Numbered from the stretch's first letter, positions 50,899 to 64,000 are shown. The stretch is 64,000 bases of DNA from Cruorifilaria tuberocauda (GCA_013365365.1 JABVXU010000086.1:1-64000); one strand, 5' to 3'. Notes: generated by a model from the letters alone, not told the origin. Made by a program: numbers and translations.

Positions 50899-51592
50899 CT
50901 GAATTACAAGATTATTACATTAAAAAACTTAATAATAAATAATGCATTTCAGAGAACCGCAAAAAGTCCTTAACAACCAAATTATTTCTTTTGCAGTCCA
51001 AATTTAGTCCATAATAGGCAAATATCTACTACTTGATAAGGAATGTAGTCTTCTTTTACTGTTTTTCTTGCTCATTCCCACTCTCATTCACTTAATAGAA
51101 AAGGCTATCCCGAAAACAACAGTCCAATATTTCTTGATAAGGTAATTTCAGCAATCAATATCTAGGACTATTTGACTTGCAACACCATGAAAGTCGGTGG
51201 GTAAGCATCTGCAAAAGACGGAAAATTTTCCAAAGAAATAATTTATTAAAATATCAATATGATGAAATTCAGTAGAAGTATTCCACTTAAGAATGAAAAT
51301 ATTAACGACCACTGAAAAAATCATGTAACTTTAATGCAAATATTTTCAAAATCAAAAGTCTGTACAAGATGCAATTTTATGCGCTAAACAAAAAAGGAAA
51401 ATTAGCTGGTTTCAAGAAAGAATAAGGGACACTTCCAATGGTAGGAAGTTAACTTATCAGAATAGACATACTAGAATAAAATGAGGCAATAGAATATTTC
51501 AAATGAATAAAAATGACTATTCTTATGAAAAATGAACAGCTCACTCAAACACAATTATATTCTATTCAAATTTTGAACTAGTTCAGCTAGTA
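50899..51592. other. Spacer between FTSJ1 and gatB
   Basis: About 0.7 kb of AT-rich DNA between two head-to-tail genes. A reverse-strand AATAAA at 51247-51242 could end the FTSJ1 transcript. No U-rich operon element can be asserted. Confidence 0.5.
51242..51247 (-). terminator. Possible poly(A) signal of FTSJ1
   Basis: AATAAA on the - strand about 345 bases past the FTSJ1 stop. The assignment is tentative because of the distance. Confidence 0.35.
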
Positions 51593-53946
51593 TCAATCAT
51601 TAAAAACAAAGCATTCCGCAAATGCTTCAGCTAGCTCGTCTCCAATTCCTAAATTTCCTGTAGAATCCGATTTCCTTTCTTCCGCTTTTGCCTTACTAGA
51701 TGAAGCATCGAATTTCAAGAATGGATCTTCCATTTCAGGCCTAGCAAGTTTGCCAGATTTTTTCAGAAAACATGCTTTCTGAAATTAAAAAAAATTTTCC
51801 AGTGAGAGAGCGAATTCAAAAGTTATGCGAAACGTTGTAATGAAATCTTACTTTGTAGGCAGGTTCCGTAGGAGGTTGCACAACTGGTCTATATTCGTAT
51901 CTTTCCCGCTCTGCTTCATCCGAAAAACTGGGTAATTCCAACTCATATGTCCGATCTGAATCCCAACCGGACAAATCGCCGCAGGCAAGGAAAGGAACTA
52001 GAAGACGATTGGGACCCGAAAGACTGTTCACTTCCGCATCTGAAACAGCTGCTTAAATTACAGGTTACTTTATTTAAGTTAAACAAAGTGAAGAAACTTT
52101 GAAAAATCAAAAACCGGAAAATTCAAAAGGTTACTCCTAATTACCGTAATCTGGACATAACATTGGATTTTTCATCGTTGGTGTATATCCCTTAGGTAAA
52201 CTGAATCCTTTACAGACGACAAATGCTTCTGAAATTAAAAACAAAATTTCGTTTAGACTTGCAATGTAACTCCGTGAAATGTGTCTTACTCTTGGAAAGA
52301 TAAAATAGTAAATACATGATTAATTTTCCTCACCACAACTACTTTGTCGGCTACTACGTGGCTTCGTACAGTAAACATCCTTGAAGAAAATTTTTAGCTG
52401 AGCATATAAAAGTGTGATATCACGTGCACGAAATACCTAAATTCAAACTTTTACGTAATTCTCACTATTAGATTTCAAAATGATAATGATTTGGGGGTAA
52501 AATAAGTCAGGATAATTTAAAGCATTTTAAATAATTCCACAAACCTTAGCCACAAAGGTACCCGCTTCTTTCAGCACAAATGTTGCAATATTTAGCGCCT
52601 AAAATAATAGCCTCAATTTAATTTATTTTCTCAGCTCAAAAGCTTTTATATATATTAAATTTTGAAGAAATTTTCTGAGAAAATCTACGATAATAACTAT
52701 GTGGTTTTAATAATATCAAATTTCAAACATTTATACTTACTGCTAAGACAAGTTGACTTTGCATGTATTCGTCTAACGCGTGCAGCCCGGTTACTGAAAC
52801 AATCAAAAAACCTAAATTATTGAAGAAATTAGTAGAAGTAATTTGAAGCTAATAAAAAATCACATACTAAATGTTACCATCGGGAGCACCATCGCAAACA
52901 ACCAAGTCGGCCTTTAATCCTTCAAAGTAGGAGATGATTTTCGAGGCCGTAGAAGTCTATAAACTTATAGACATTAATTTAAAAGATGCAATTTTCAGGA
53001 AAAAAAAATGCAAGCAGACCAAATTCAAGGAGTCCGTGCAAAAAAAACTGGCCTCTGTTATGTCACCTTGTAGTTGAATTACACCAGGCAATGGTGACAT
53101 CGGTTGCAAATCGACAGCGACTATACGTATCTGTAGTATACAAGGAATAGAACGATTTCCAAAAAGAAAGCATATCTGGACAACAAATTAAAACTTTTGT
53201 TTTCTAGAGTGTTCGAAAAAATATGTGTAGGATTGCAGGACTTACGTCCTTCCGTTTTTCTTCTTCCTGGGCAAAATACACTTTTTTTGATAAAACTTGA
53301 CTCCAACTACCAGGCGCAGCGCATAGATCAACAACTCGATGAACATCTGAAAGCTTTCAGGTAAAAATCACTTCTATGTGGCATTAAATGAAACATTAAG
53401 CAAAATCCAAAAATTTTCAGTCATTATGCGGCTCTGTTTCCATAAGAAAATTCATGATACACAGCAAATTTTGCTTCCTTACGTCCTTCTCAAAAACTCA
53501 AAATATGGTCATAAAAGTTAATTGGACACGAGTTTGCCAGCTTTCAAATTATTAAATTCGGCATTCAACCTATTAGTGAAATCTTAACCATATGATTCTG
53601 AAAGCACAGAACACATATGGCTTAAAAACGTTTCTCTCTATCACGGCACTGCTTGACTATTGTCAAACTCATCAACCTCTTTTTCTATTATTCTGGAATG
53701 GATTCCAAGATAGGGATTGGATGTTAACAAGACCTATTTTTGAACGTCAAATGTTAATATTTGATGAAGCTCCTTCAAAATCTTATTCATTTTCTATCTG
53801 GATGTTTACATCATCAAATCCATACCTTCAAATATATTGAATTCATCGTCGATCTGCATTAACTTAAATGCACTTCGTGCTCGCCATCCTTCTTCCTTCG
53901 CTAACCGATAATATATATCTCGCTTATCTTTCGATGTTTTTCCCAT
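51593..53946 (-). CDS. tRNA 2'-O-ribose methyltransferase, FTSJ1/TRM7 family
   Basis: AdoMet-dependent enzyme that methylates the ribose at positions 32 and 34 of the tRNA anticodon loop in this family. Exons: 53946-53826, 53346-53246, 53130-53020, 52956-52878, 52793-52741, 52598-52545, 52436-52334, 52228-52145, 52039-51852 and 51778-51593, all phase-consistent, 359 aa. Motifs: the start [20 protein letters not shown], catalytic K28 (RARSAFKL), the AdoMet loop [27 protein letters not shown], catalytic D133 (VVCDGAPD), VTGLH, K173 (GTFVAK), KPRSSR and E208 (CEAFVVC). The C-terminal [17 protein letters not shown] is typical of FTSJ1 rather than bacterial RlmE. The only odd spot is about nine extra residues after GDITEA, created by the one in-frame donor available. 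The ATG lies two bases after a CATAG acceptor. Confidence 0.96.
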
Positions 53947-53950
53947 ACCT

Positions 53951-56900
53951 ATGAGAAATGATTATTATGCAACAGCACTTATACATATGTACAATTCTCA
54001 AATTCTTTCCGATGCATAATCTTTTTAGATGGTTTAGTTTGAAACTGAAATTTCGTACACTCCGACATAAGAAGGATGAATATTTCATGTGTCAAAACAG
54101 CTATACTACTTGTTGATAGATCAAAAAGAAATTCGATGTATGGTTGTCATTCTATTTAAAATATTTGAAGGACACGGCAATAGAAGAAAAACAATTGCTA
54201 TCTTTAATGCAGATTTCATCATCAAAACCTCCTCGAGAATTAGATTAAAATTATGATTATCACTGTTTAGTTCTTAAATCTCGAACGTAAGTACAAGCAG
54301 AAACAGGCAACGTGATATGCTGTTGATTGGGCCAATTTATCCGACAAATCAAGACCCCATTTCCATAATCAACAAACTACAACTCAAGGAAATGGCCGAA
54401 CCATTCATTCCGGTACTTTCAGGATGCAACAATATCCAACCTTTCGAGGTTTGTTCGAGGAGAAGCAGGGGAGGGAAGGGGATGTGTGCCAGTTCAGATT
54501 TCAACTCAGATGCGTGCGTCCTGAATTGAAATCTGAACATAATGCTCGTTCTTTTCATATATATATCGATATCTGACACTTATTTGTGAATATTGCAGTA
54601 ATTTGCATAAAGAGAAAAACTTTAATGATTAGTTATTTGGCTCATTGTCTTATAAACCCAGAATTTGTTTCACTCATGTTTCATTCTATTTAACAAAAAA
54701 GTCTACTTTGGAACATATATTTTTTGTCCACATATTATTATTTATTTAAATAATCAAGACATTATGCTTATTGAAGTTTGCGAATGAATTTCATCCCATT
54801 GTTACTGAGCGTAATTACTTCATAATATATTCCAATTAGTTTGAGCGGAATTTCAAGAGAAAGCATTTCCACGCGTTGCATTTCCGATTTACGGTACAGT
54901 CATCAGACCTTTTGATTTCAAATATTCTAACAGTATTTCTCTATAATACAAATGTAATGTAAACATGATGCAAACCACACAAACATTTCCTATTCTATTA
55001 AGGTTTCTGAAGCCTTCATTTTGGATACCCTTTGAAAATATACCAAATGAAATCTCTCCAAATGGCACTTTATGTCATAAATTAGAAAATAATGGTAAGA
55101 TGTACTGATGATTGGTGCCTTGATTAGTCCTTAGATTAGGAAGACAACGACTTGGTCCCTTGACACTTAATTTCTTTTACTTCATAATGCTGATTCATAT
55201 ATGCAATCCACTGATGATTCCTTTTCCTCAGTCAGAAATTGAAAGGTTGATGGAAATTATAGATAGCTGTGTTTTGCTATGCTGTTAGAAATAGAAGGGC
55301 ATTTATACTTTTATACCAAAATGTTGGTGAAATTATTGATACATGAGATAGAAATTGATCAGAGGATTAATGTATTTTCGGATTTGAATTTTCTGAGGTA
55401 ATTTCAAAAACAGAGACAGTCAAATAATTTAGCTTTTCATAATTATTTTGAATTTTGAACCACTACAAAATATCCTTTATTCCTTTGTTTTTTCTAATGT
55501 TTTGATAACTCGTTGAGTGTTTACCAAGCTATGGCAAAATTTTATCAAGTTCCAGGTCCTTTAGTAAAGAGTGCATTAATTGCTTCCTTTGTGAAATTTT
55601 AACTGTGCTCTTTCATCGTCGACTTCTTTCATTTGACTGTTTTCTGCATTTCGAACTCAGATTCGGACATCTGCACGGACATTTTTCCTCAAATCTTTCG
55701 CTGCTATATTTTGCATTCTTTGCCGATTAAAAAGCATTACGATGCGACCGTTTTGAAAATTTCACAATATTCTTAACTGAGCGCTTAACTTTACATTAAA
55801 TCGTTATTATTAATATCTTACTTGAATGTTGCTCAGTACTTTTGATACATTGTGAAGCAAAAATTTCGGAACGTTAACGTGTATTATAACTATGACTGTG
55901 ATACAGCTGTGACTCTTTTAAATTCAGGAAAATTTCAGGGTTCATAATAAAATCAAAACGTTGAAAACATTACGCAGAATTAAACATATCTCTAAACAAA
56001 CTTAATTTCAAGCATGATATTTACTTTGGTACGGATGAAATCAATTAATGTTGTATGATATGAAATGTTAAAGAAACTTATGCTGTGTCAGTTGTCTTCT
56101 ACGAACTGCAAAATGCCAGTTTGTATAAATCGACGAAGTGGTTAGTAATATTTTTCAGTAAGCTGGCATTTTAGTAAGCAATGGTATCCACATATCATCT
56201 TTACATCATCATTATCAAGTCGAAAACGAGATAGGAAAGGAGGAAATGTGACAATACTATTTTTGGCAATGAAAAAAAATGCAGGAGCAATATTTTTATT
56301 AGATAAAATTTAAGTAAACGAGTTTATGTTAACGTTGCAAACGAAGAGAAACTGCTTGAAAGCAATAAGAAGATGGTCAAAGAGCGTAACTATGCGTTAT
56401 CAGACATACGACAGGAAACACTAAAGTCTTCACCAATGCATTCCATGGTTTTCCCATTTTGTTTTGTGTTTTAATCATACTCTAAGAAGAATAAGCGGTA
56501 TGGTGCACCGATTAATGTGCAAAAGTAATAAGGCGTTTTTAATGAAAATAAAGAGAGGAACACAGAGATATACTCACAGTCATACTTTATACAATAATAA
56601 TTTCATTCTGAAATGCTTTAAACTGCCACATAATCGAACATTTCATACAAAAAATTTTCTATAAGTCAACAGACTACGAGAGATATAGCGCAGCAAGCGG
56701 TTCTTCATGGGATCTCTTGTTGAAGTCTTCTTCATGAATATAACAAAAAAAAAAAAAACTCTGAATATGCCTTCAAAACTCCGTCCATAATTCATAAATA
56801 TTTGAACGACAGCATTTATGGCTAAGCCAAATGCGAGGACTGATATTCGCATGAACTGTAGTAGAGAAAGCTTTTATTTGGGAAGCTAACCCGAAAATAG

Positions 56901-58761
56901 CATAGGAAATTTGTCAAAAAATTAGTGGTGAGCATAAAAAGGCAGCATATAAAATTCAACTTCTCAGATTTAAGGAATCAAATGTTAAGCATAATGTGAC
57001 AAAAAGTGAAGCTCCAAACGTGCATAAAACATACAAGTCATCGATCACAACGAATCGTTGAATTAAAATATAAGTTTAAAAAGGAACAGCAAATACTTTC
57101 TTATCTAAATCAAGGATATAAAATGATTCAGAAATCCTCTAGGATGAGATATAATATATCACTCATCCAATAAGCGATGATTTATTTAAACTATGAAAAC
57201 TACTAGTTTTAGGGAATATTTCCATAATATCAAATTGTAAGTAATCATGATTAGTAGTACAGAAAAATGAGTACAAAACAAGTGAATTATTTTGGATCCT
57301 GTGATTGTAGTAGACACTATGAATTGATCAGAGCTCAAAGTAATTTTCATGAAACTGTATCAAAAGGGATAAATCCAACCTTACTAAGACAGTACAAAAA
57401 AATTATAGTGGCGAAGCATTGTAGTATTAATATATTCAAATATCACCAACTAATATACCCGTTTACAGCCATACTAAAACGTAAACAAGTTCTAATTACA
57501 ATATGCAAATAAATATGTAGAAAGAAATCATATCATCATATCAGTTTCTTTTTTCGTTCTCGATCTCAACCTTCTAAATTATAAAACTTTTAATTTTGGA
57601 AAGCGAAAAGGCTTAAGGTATTTCAAAAGTTATTAAATCTAACATTCTGTGAAAAGGCTTGATATAATGATATGAAAAAATTGAAAAATAATAACTATTC
57701 ATAGCAGTTGGAATAAATGGCCGTAACGAAAAATTACAAAAACATGCAAATCATTTAGAGACAAGAAGCAAGAATAAACAACATAATTTTTTTTTGAGAT
57801 CATACGGCAAGTTACATATATTTATTTACTTGATCTGCAAGCATAATTAAAATTCGATAGAGAAACTCATTCCTAATAATTTTGATATCTATTTTTTTAC
57901 AAAAAGGTATGAATTTTAATTCTTTCTTTAACCATTTCTCTATATCTGTCTGCATCAATATATTACTGCCTTTTATTCTACTTTTGAAAACTAAGTTCCT
58001 TTTTAAATAATTTAAATGAAACTTGTGATTCCATGGATGAGGAACACTTCCATATATGCAAACAACTTATATCTGTTGCATATTCTTCGCGGATTCACTG
58101 TCCTTCACACTACCAATTGTGCTGCATATATATCGTCATAAACAACTACGCACATTGCATGAACATGCACTAATGTATATTATACTCAACAATCCTCCAC
58201 TAAGTTCATAGAAATCACAAATGAATACATAAATAATACGAATAATAAGATTGGAAGAAGATTACAGAAACTATAAGTACAGCGGTTTTACAAGCGATTT
58301 ATATATGCTGTAAATAATTATGTAATCTCAATTACAAAGAGCAAATGATAATACTTTTTCTTCTAAGTAATAAGTAATTTTATAAAAGAATTAATAATTT
58401 TTTTTAGCTTTGATTAACTTTAATCTTATACAAATTCGCTAGCATTACTTTTTTACATTTTCAAAATTACGCACAGTTTTTGTTGAAATCTTGATGAAAT
58501 TCTGATTTCACATTTCAAAATTCATAAGTCGCACAACCGAAACTTTAATCGCCGAAAAGAAAACATGTTTTAGCAAATCAACAATATAGTAAGCATATAT
58601 AGACTGAAAAGAAAACGTGGAACTTTAGGTACTTTCGCCTTTTTTATAATTTTGTCTAGACATTAACAGCAGTGTTAATAACAACAAGAGTGACTGATAA
58701 CGAGTTAGCTCTCTATATTCTTTTGCTCTTTACTATAACACACGATTGCCCAGTATTTTCT
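53951..58761. other. Intergenic between bre-3 and FTSJ1
   Basis: About 4.8 kb with no recognisable gene. It contains a strong 47-base hairpin at 54492-54538. Paired opposite-strand frames around 54.3-54.6 kb and other short frames have no family resemblance. Confidence 0.5.
54492..54538. repeat. Inverted repeat / hairpin
   Basis: Two 18-base arms (54492-54509 and 54521-54538) are complementary except at one position and enclose an 11-base loop. The left arm begins gttcagatttcaa and the right arm ends with its exact complement. The arms are short for a typical miRNA precursor, and pairing does not extend outward. Confidence 0.75.
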
Positions 58762-61700
58762 TCACAACACAGAAATCATTCTTTCATCCTTCTTCACAAC
58801 ATAGAAACCATTCTTGTTTCCAAGCATTCCCCATATTACTGCTATATTCTCTATGCAGACATTAAATGGTATCGTCAGCAACGCGCCAACCATATACAAG
58901 CACAATCGTGCCGGACTATGCCTGTAATTTTTCTGAAATTCTCAAGAGAATCTCAGACAATTTTTCCATGGGTAAGTCTTATGTTTTCCGCGAAAACTAA
59001 AAAACTCACTGGTAAAAAAGTTGATTCGCCTGAAAATTCACATGAAAAATTGTTAAATATAATCGAATTAAAAAAAAATCCCACAATTCTAAAAACTTCC
59101 CTATTTCAATTCCGATTATTTTTGCAGAGTTAAGTTTGATTTCAGATCAAACATGGATTTAGAATAAAAATAATAAACTCTTTTTTTACCGCCGTAATGT
59201 TTTGATATACAAGAAAGACGTTAAACTGCCGGACATAGATTTTTCTTTGAACTTCGAAAGGAATATAATACCACTATCAAAATGGAAAAACCCTGTGACT
59301 CTGATAAAAATTCAAGTTTTTAAATCTGATAATCAAACCTATATTTATGCGAAAAGCTTTTGAGCACACCATAAATGTACATGTAAAGATTGACCGCTGC
59401 AACAAATGCAACCAAAAAATCAAATATAAAGCATGGCGGCAGTGGAAATGCATGAAAGAGATACATTTGCATAGTGGTTACTGGCATTGACGCCCATGCG
59501 TAGAAAGATAATCCTAATAATATCTATAAAAACATATATATTAACTTCATGACTGATAACAGCATCTTGCAATTCCACATCTCTAAGCTTATAACTACAT
59601 TTGTTTTTATCGCTTGATACAACAGTAACTAATGACTAAGCAAGGTTATTTTGGCCACAGTATATTCAGCTTCTATAATTGCTCAAGAATCAATATGATG
59701 ATATTAATCTCTAAGGACCTCTAAGGACCATTATACACTTATTCAAAATATATTAAAAATAAATGTTCAGGTAGTATCAACTATTTTTAATAAATCTCTA
59801 ATAAGTATACAATAACAAAACCAAAACATTAGAAACTTACCTTATTTCTCGCTGGTATTTGTTTAGCATGAACTGTCAAGAAGATACCTTGGAGCCATCG
59901 CTTCCGTTGTTGTAAAAAGTCCCAAAAAGTGAAGGGGCTCTTTTCAAGCATTTCTCCTAAAGAACAATAATGATGCATTAAAAAAATAATAAAAATCATT
60001 AGTTGACTAATTTCGGTAAAGCTAAACAGCGCATTCTGATTGTGATACTGCTGCAGTAGCTACAAAAATTAAAACCATGAAATCAGAGTTTGTAACAACA
60101 AAAAATTACGCTGCCTACCTTCAATAAAATCAAATGTATATCCATCTCTGAATGCAATCATACTAAAAAAGCAATCTTCGGCTATCGAGCCTTCACGACC
60201 ATGATCAAATGATACACTACGTTCAGCTCCAACCTACGATTAGTTTAGTAAACAGGCATTATGGCAACACCAAGAATGATTTTCTCATTGGCAATAATTA
60301 TAGATAGATTCATGATTCACATATAAAGTTCATATTTTTCCACTGCGCTTATGCTTACCTGAGTGACAACGAATGAACCTTTCCAACCAAAAAGTGGTTT
60401 GTGAAAAAATCTGAATTGAAAACGTAATTTTCCCATATCATCTGCCACACTATAATTAAAATACTGATAAATTAATTAGAATTTTCGTACATTTTAATTA
60501 CTGGAAATTAATTTTAATTCATCAATTTAAACAGAAAAGGAAGCTATTTTTTTGGACGAATCAATCAATAAAATAATGAAAAAAAGAACCGGAATGAATC
60601 TGATAAAGTTGTAATCCAATTTACTATGTCACCATTAGCATAAGTAATTACTCCTTGACCAAACTGATGTTTTCCATCTTCACAAAAATTTAATATGCCA
60701 CAGATCTGAGAAATATATTTTGTGACTTAGTTAAATAAATTAGACAATGCTTTTTTGATCCATAAAGTCCATAGGTAGTATAATTAGGGTTACAACTAAT
60801 AAGATGATTTCGTGATTTGATTTTCAACAAAAGCCGTTTTTGTATTCTATAGGCAATATGAACCATAGAACGGCTATGTTACCATGTGTCCTGCAGTAGA
60901 TCATTGGGAAGTCCCATTGAATTCATACTCATAAATTGTAATTTTTATCAATCCAGCAAATTATGACCGGAATGATAAAGATATTATTCATCATTAATAA
61001 ATGAGAAAAAACGCACTTATTTCATTAACTTATTTCATTTATTTCAATCAATTATAAGTCAATTATAAGTCGATTATATATTATAAATCAATTATACGCT
61101 GGAGTTTGAAAAAATAGAAAATGGTAAAAACCACTTCCTAAAATTAATGAAAAACGAACCGAATTATTTGTTAATAAAGTTTCTTCATCAAGATGTACAA
61201 TCCAATCATCATCTTGAAGGATATTGACACCGTCTTCCAAACAATATTGTAAGGCGCGTGATTTAAACTGAGCTCCACTTTTTGTCCTGAGGCAGATAAT
61301 TTATAAAAATGGTCAGCAAAATATTATCTTAACTGTTCAGTTCATTTAAACTCAATAGTGGCAGCAATGACTCATCTAATTCGTCCAGTTGGAAATGTAC
61401 CTGTAAGCACTTGGAACAATGACTTCTCGAAGACGAGGTTTACCCGGCAAACAAATCGCTTTGTCGGTTACCACTTCAAAGAAAAAATTCTCCATTCCGA
61501 CTTCTCGACATTTTGTCATATTGTAATTTACGTTTTGCTATAATTTTTAAATCATCATAAATTCTATAAAAACAGATTTATTTTGTTTCTGTTTTGAACT
61601 TATTAAATTCTTATAACTCATAAACGTTACGATAAAACTTCAACTGTAACGTGACAAACTCAGTACTCGTTTGTCAAAACACCGTTAAAAATTATATAAA

Positions 61701-62487
61701 CGAGTTTATAATTAAATAAATATAGTAAGAGTAATATCATTCAAAGAGTAATCCATCAAAAAATACCTTCACAAGTTCAGGGTAATCGCCGCGCGTTACT
61801 ACTCGGAAACAAACAAGTGGAGCTAGCAGTGGTGCAGCCTTCAATCTGACCTTTTCTCGGAATCCATTGAATAATATCAAACCAAGCATATTAAATATGC
61901 ATTGAGGTAAAACTAACAGTGATGCAACACGTATGATATAAAGAATAAAGGTACCAAAATACCCGTACCTGAACAATCATAAATAGTTTTGAAGTGGGTC
62001 AGACCGTGTTTTTACACATCAATTTTCTCACAAAAGGTTGTACTATTGAGAATTAAATAACGGAGTTATTCATTCTAAGTCAAAATTATCAAAAAATGTC
62101 AATTCAATTGACAAAAAGTAATGAAATGGAAAAAAGGAAAAAAATGTCTAGCTCTAAAAAAATTTAATCTTACTTCAACAGAAAATTTTATAGCTTAAAA
62201 ATTTTCCGCATCGTTCAAAATTCATCAAATGTTCATGCCCGAAAGTAATGCCTTTGTTAGGTGAAGCATTTAGAAACCAAACATCTTGTTCTAGGTCATA
62301 AGACAAACATAAATGTTTTACAAAAGAATTTCGAAATGAACCTGTCAATAAGTGATGCGGCTGAGACATTTCTATTTCGGGTTTGCGAGAAAAGCGGTAT
62401 AGTACCACATATGACTTCAAATAGTATAAGCCAACAGAAGAAGGAAGCTACATGTATAGCATGCTTCATTTCTGCGTTAATGTTCAT
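58762..62487 (-). CDS. BRE-3/Egghead beta-1,4-mannosyltransferase
   Basis: Family-2 glycosyltransferase that adds mannose to glucosylceramide, the step that commits to arthro-series glycolipids, in the ER/Golgi membrane. Exons: 62487-62342, 61968-61767, 61537-61401, 61286-61160, 60705-60590, 60449-60359, 60233-60119, 59956-59841, 59523-59339 and 58921-58762, all phase-consistent, 464 aa. N-terminal membrane helices occur at about 7-33 and 53-81. Key motifs are LAPLVCFRVVTRGDYPELVK, DWIVHLDEET (metal-binding D195), GQGVITYANGDIVNW, KPLFGWKGSFVVTQ, AEDCFF (E292/D293), QQRKRW (327-332), VLKSFSHKY and the C-terminal IENIAVIWG and FYVVKKD. C-terminal helices lie at about 352-375, 385-408 and 420-445. 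A second in-frame ATG (MKH) at codon 7 could be the start. A CG dinucleotide separates the first ATG from a possible AG acceptor. In C. elegans, bre-3 loss gives resistance to the Bt toxin Cry5B. Confidence 0.96.
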
Positions 62488-62491
62488 CGCT

Positions 62492-64000
62492 ATTTTGCAA
62501 GAAAGACGTCTACCGCCAATCCCTACCCGGACCGATCACGCTGATCAGGACCGCTGTCTGAAATCATTCATTTTGCTTACCACTATTTGGAGGATAAATC
62601 CTTAAGTACATCGAAATTATATCCGTCTTTTTACCCTAACAGTTAAGTTCGCGTAAAACTCTCAAAATTGAAGAAATGACAGGCTAAAAAAATTCAAATG
62701 GATACTTTGCAAGTAAAGAGTAGTAAATTTTTTGATGATATAATGAATGGCTTAATAGCTATATTTTTTAATCACGATTACAAAATATGTTCGTGACTTT
62801 ATGGCGCCTATGAAAAGAAAGAGTGTTATAATGATCTTCGAGGACAATGATATTATACAGTTGCCCATATAATGTTGAGTGGAAACATTTTTGAAAAGTT
62901 ATAATGCAATCATCAGTTTTGGTTATACCACGTAGGCACAATAACATGAGGAAAGTTATTTCACTGATTAGATGACCGGATAATGATGCGGACAGAAAAT
63001 GACTGATATATCATGGGAATGTAAAAAGCACTTATTTATAATGTGGTATAGTGAAAAACTAAAACATTCTGCCAAATGTGACAACAGAAAATAAATTATA
63101 CATTATTAAACAATGAATTATAGTAAAACCCATCGAATATATCTCTAGAATACCTTTTTATCTAATCAGATTTTAAAATATATTCAAACGCTTCACTTTG
63201 CTAAACATATAAAAACGTAACTCGGCAGGATTTATGCTTTCATCGAAGAATGATAAATCGAATTAGGAATATGTAAATAACTGCAAGACAACTTCATGGC
63301 TTCATGGCTATACTAAACTATTGTCTTATTAGTTGAAATGCAGGTTTCGCTGCTCGCAACGGAATGATGACGAAATGAGGACAAAATTGTTAGAAATGAA
63401 AAGAATGGTCATCAATTCACTAGATCTATGGATTACAGCTGTCATTCTTTGACAACCTTACCGTTATATTTCAATCAGTTTAAAGCTGAAGTAAATTTCA
63501 TGACTGAAGTGGCACATATTAACATATTACCAATTACCGGAAATATTCGGTTGGTCTTTTATCGTTCAGTATAACGCCCCGCTATGACCAATAACCAGTG
63601 TCATGTCCCGTCTCCGCTCCATTATCACCTAACTGATCAGCTTCATATTAATTAATGCTTGATATTAACTTCCCATGCCCTCCAGTCGCTTTAGACAATT
63701 GCAGCGAAAACTCTTCCAGTTTGAAAAAAAATTATTCAAACAACATTTTACTTTGAAGACATGGCTCTTAAATGAAATAATCTATCCCAGCAGACAAATC
63801 TCTGGTGAGTGCGTGCACGTATCACGTCTATTTCTTATTGTTTTCATGGGACGAATATTAGCAAAAAAGAATAGATTATCATATTTGTGCACAAAAACAG
63901 TTTCACTTTGCGCAATGTTTCAAATTTTTGTCATTAAATTACATCAAATTTGAAATTATCATTAAAGCTTATGGTTGTTATAAAAACCAACCAAAATAGC
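62492..64000. other. Region upstream of bre-3, no gene seen
   Basis: About 1.5 kb. A GC-richer patch near 62.5 kb (ACCGATCACGCTGATCAGG) sits just upstream of the bre-3 start and could be regulatory. Frames toward 63.7-63.95 kb have no family resemblance and may be non-coding. Confidence 0.45.

Noticed and set aside
58672..59133. 153-codon open frame on the + strand
   Set aside because: It lies opposite the last bre-3 exon (58762-58921) and its 3' intron. The - strand reading is clearly the conserved protein.

Overview
This is an AT-rich eukaryotic nuclear segment with short introns, TTTYAG-type acceptors, acceptor sites lying just upstream of start codons (as expected for spliced-leader trans-splicing) and nematode-type proteins (HLH-8/Twist, BRE-3/Egghead). 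It is most likely from a parasitic nematode. A filarial worm is my best guess, but that is inference. No virus, mobile element, CRISPR array or rRNA was recognised, and no convincing tRNA.

Left part (1-38 kb) is gene-poor and all recognised genes are on the + strand. About 12.4 kb without a recognisable gene comes first. Two tandem paralogues follow (12.47-14.56 kb and 25.98-27.86 kb), single-pass membrane proteins with the same exon layout and conserved extracellular cysteines. Next comes a secreted protein with somatomedin-B and thrombospondin type-1 domains (31.79-34.43 kb). Polypurine/polypyrimidine GA/CT tracts are scattered through this half only.

Right part (38-64 kb) is denser and every gene is on the - strand. 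From right to left: bre-3 (glycolipid mannosyltransferase, 10 exons), an FTSJ1/TRM7 tRNA 2'-O-methyltransferase (10 exons), mitochondrial gatB (10 exons), a ~19-exon protein of repeated C2H2 finger pairs alternating with a CFPG motif, and the Twist-family bHLH gene hlh-8. For most genes I rebuilt exon chains by hand and checked that phases agree across every junction. Uncertain joins are flagged.

FTSJ1 and gatB both serve translation (tRNA anticodon-loop methylation and mitochondrial Gln-tRNA formation). They lie head to tail 0.7 kb apart, which would allow but does not prove co-transcription. The least familiar items are the CFPG/finger-pair protein with a likely GC-AG intron, the membrane-protein pair (one copy ending in a DSGxxS motif), and the somatomedin-B domain interrupted by about 155 residues.
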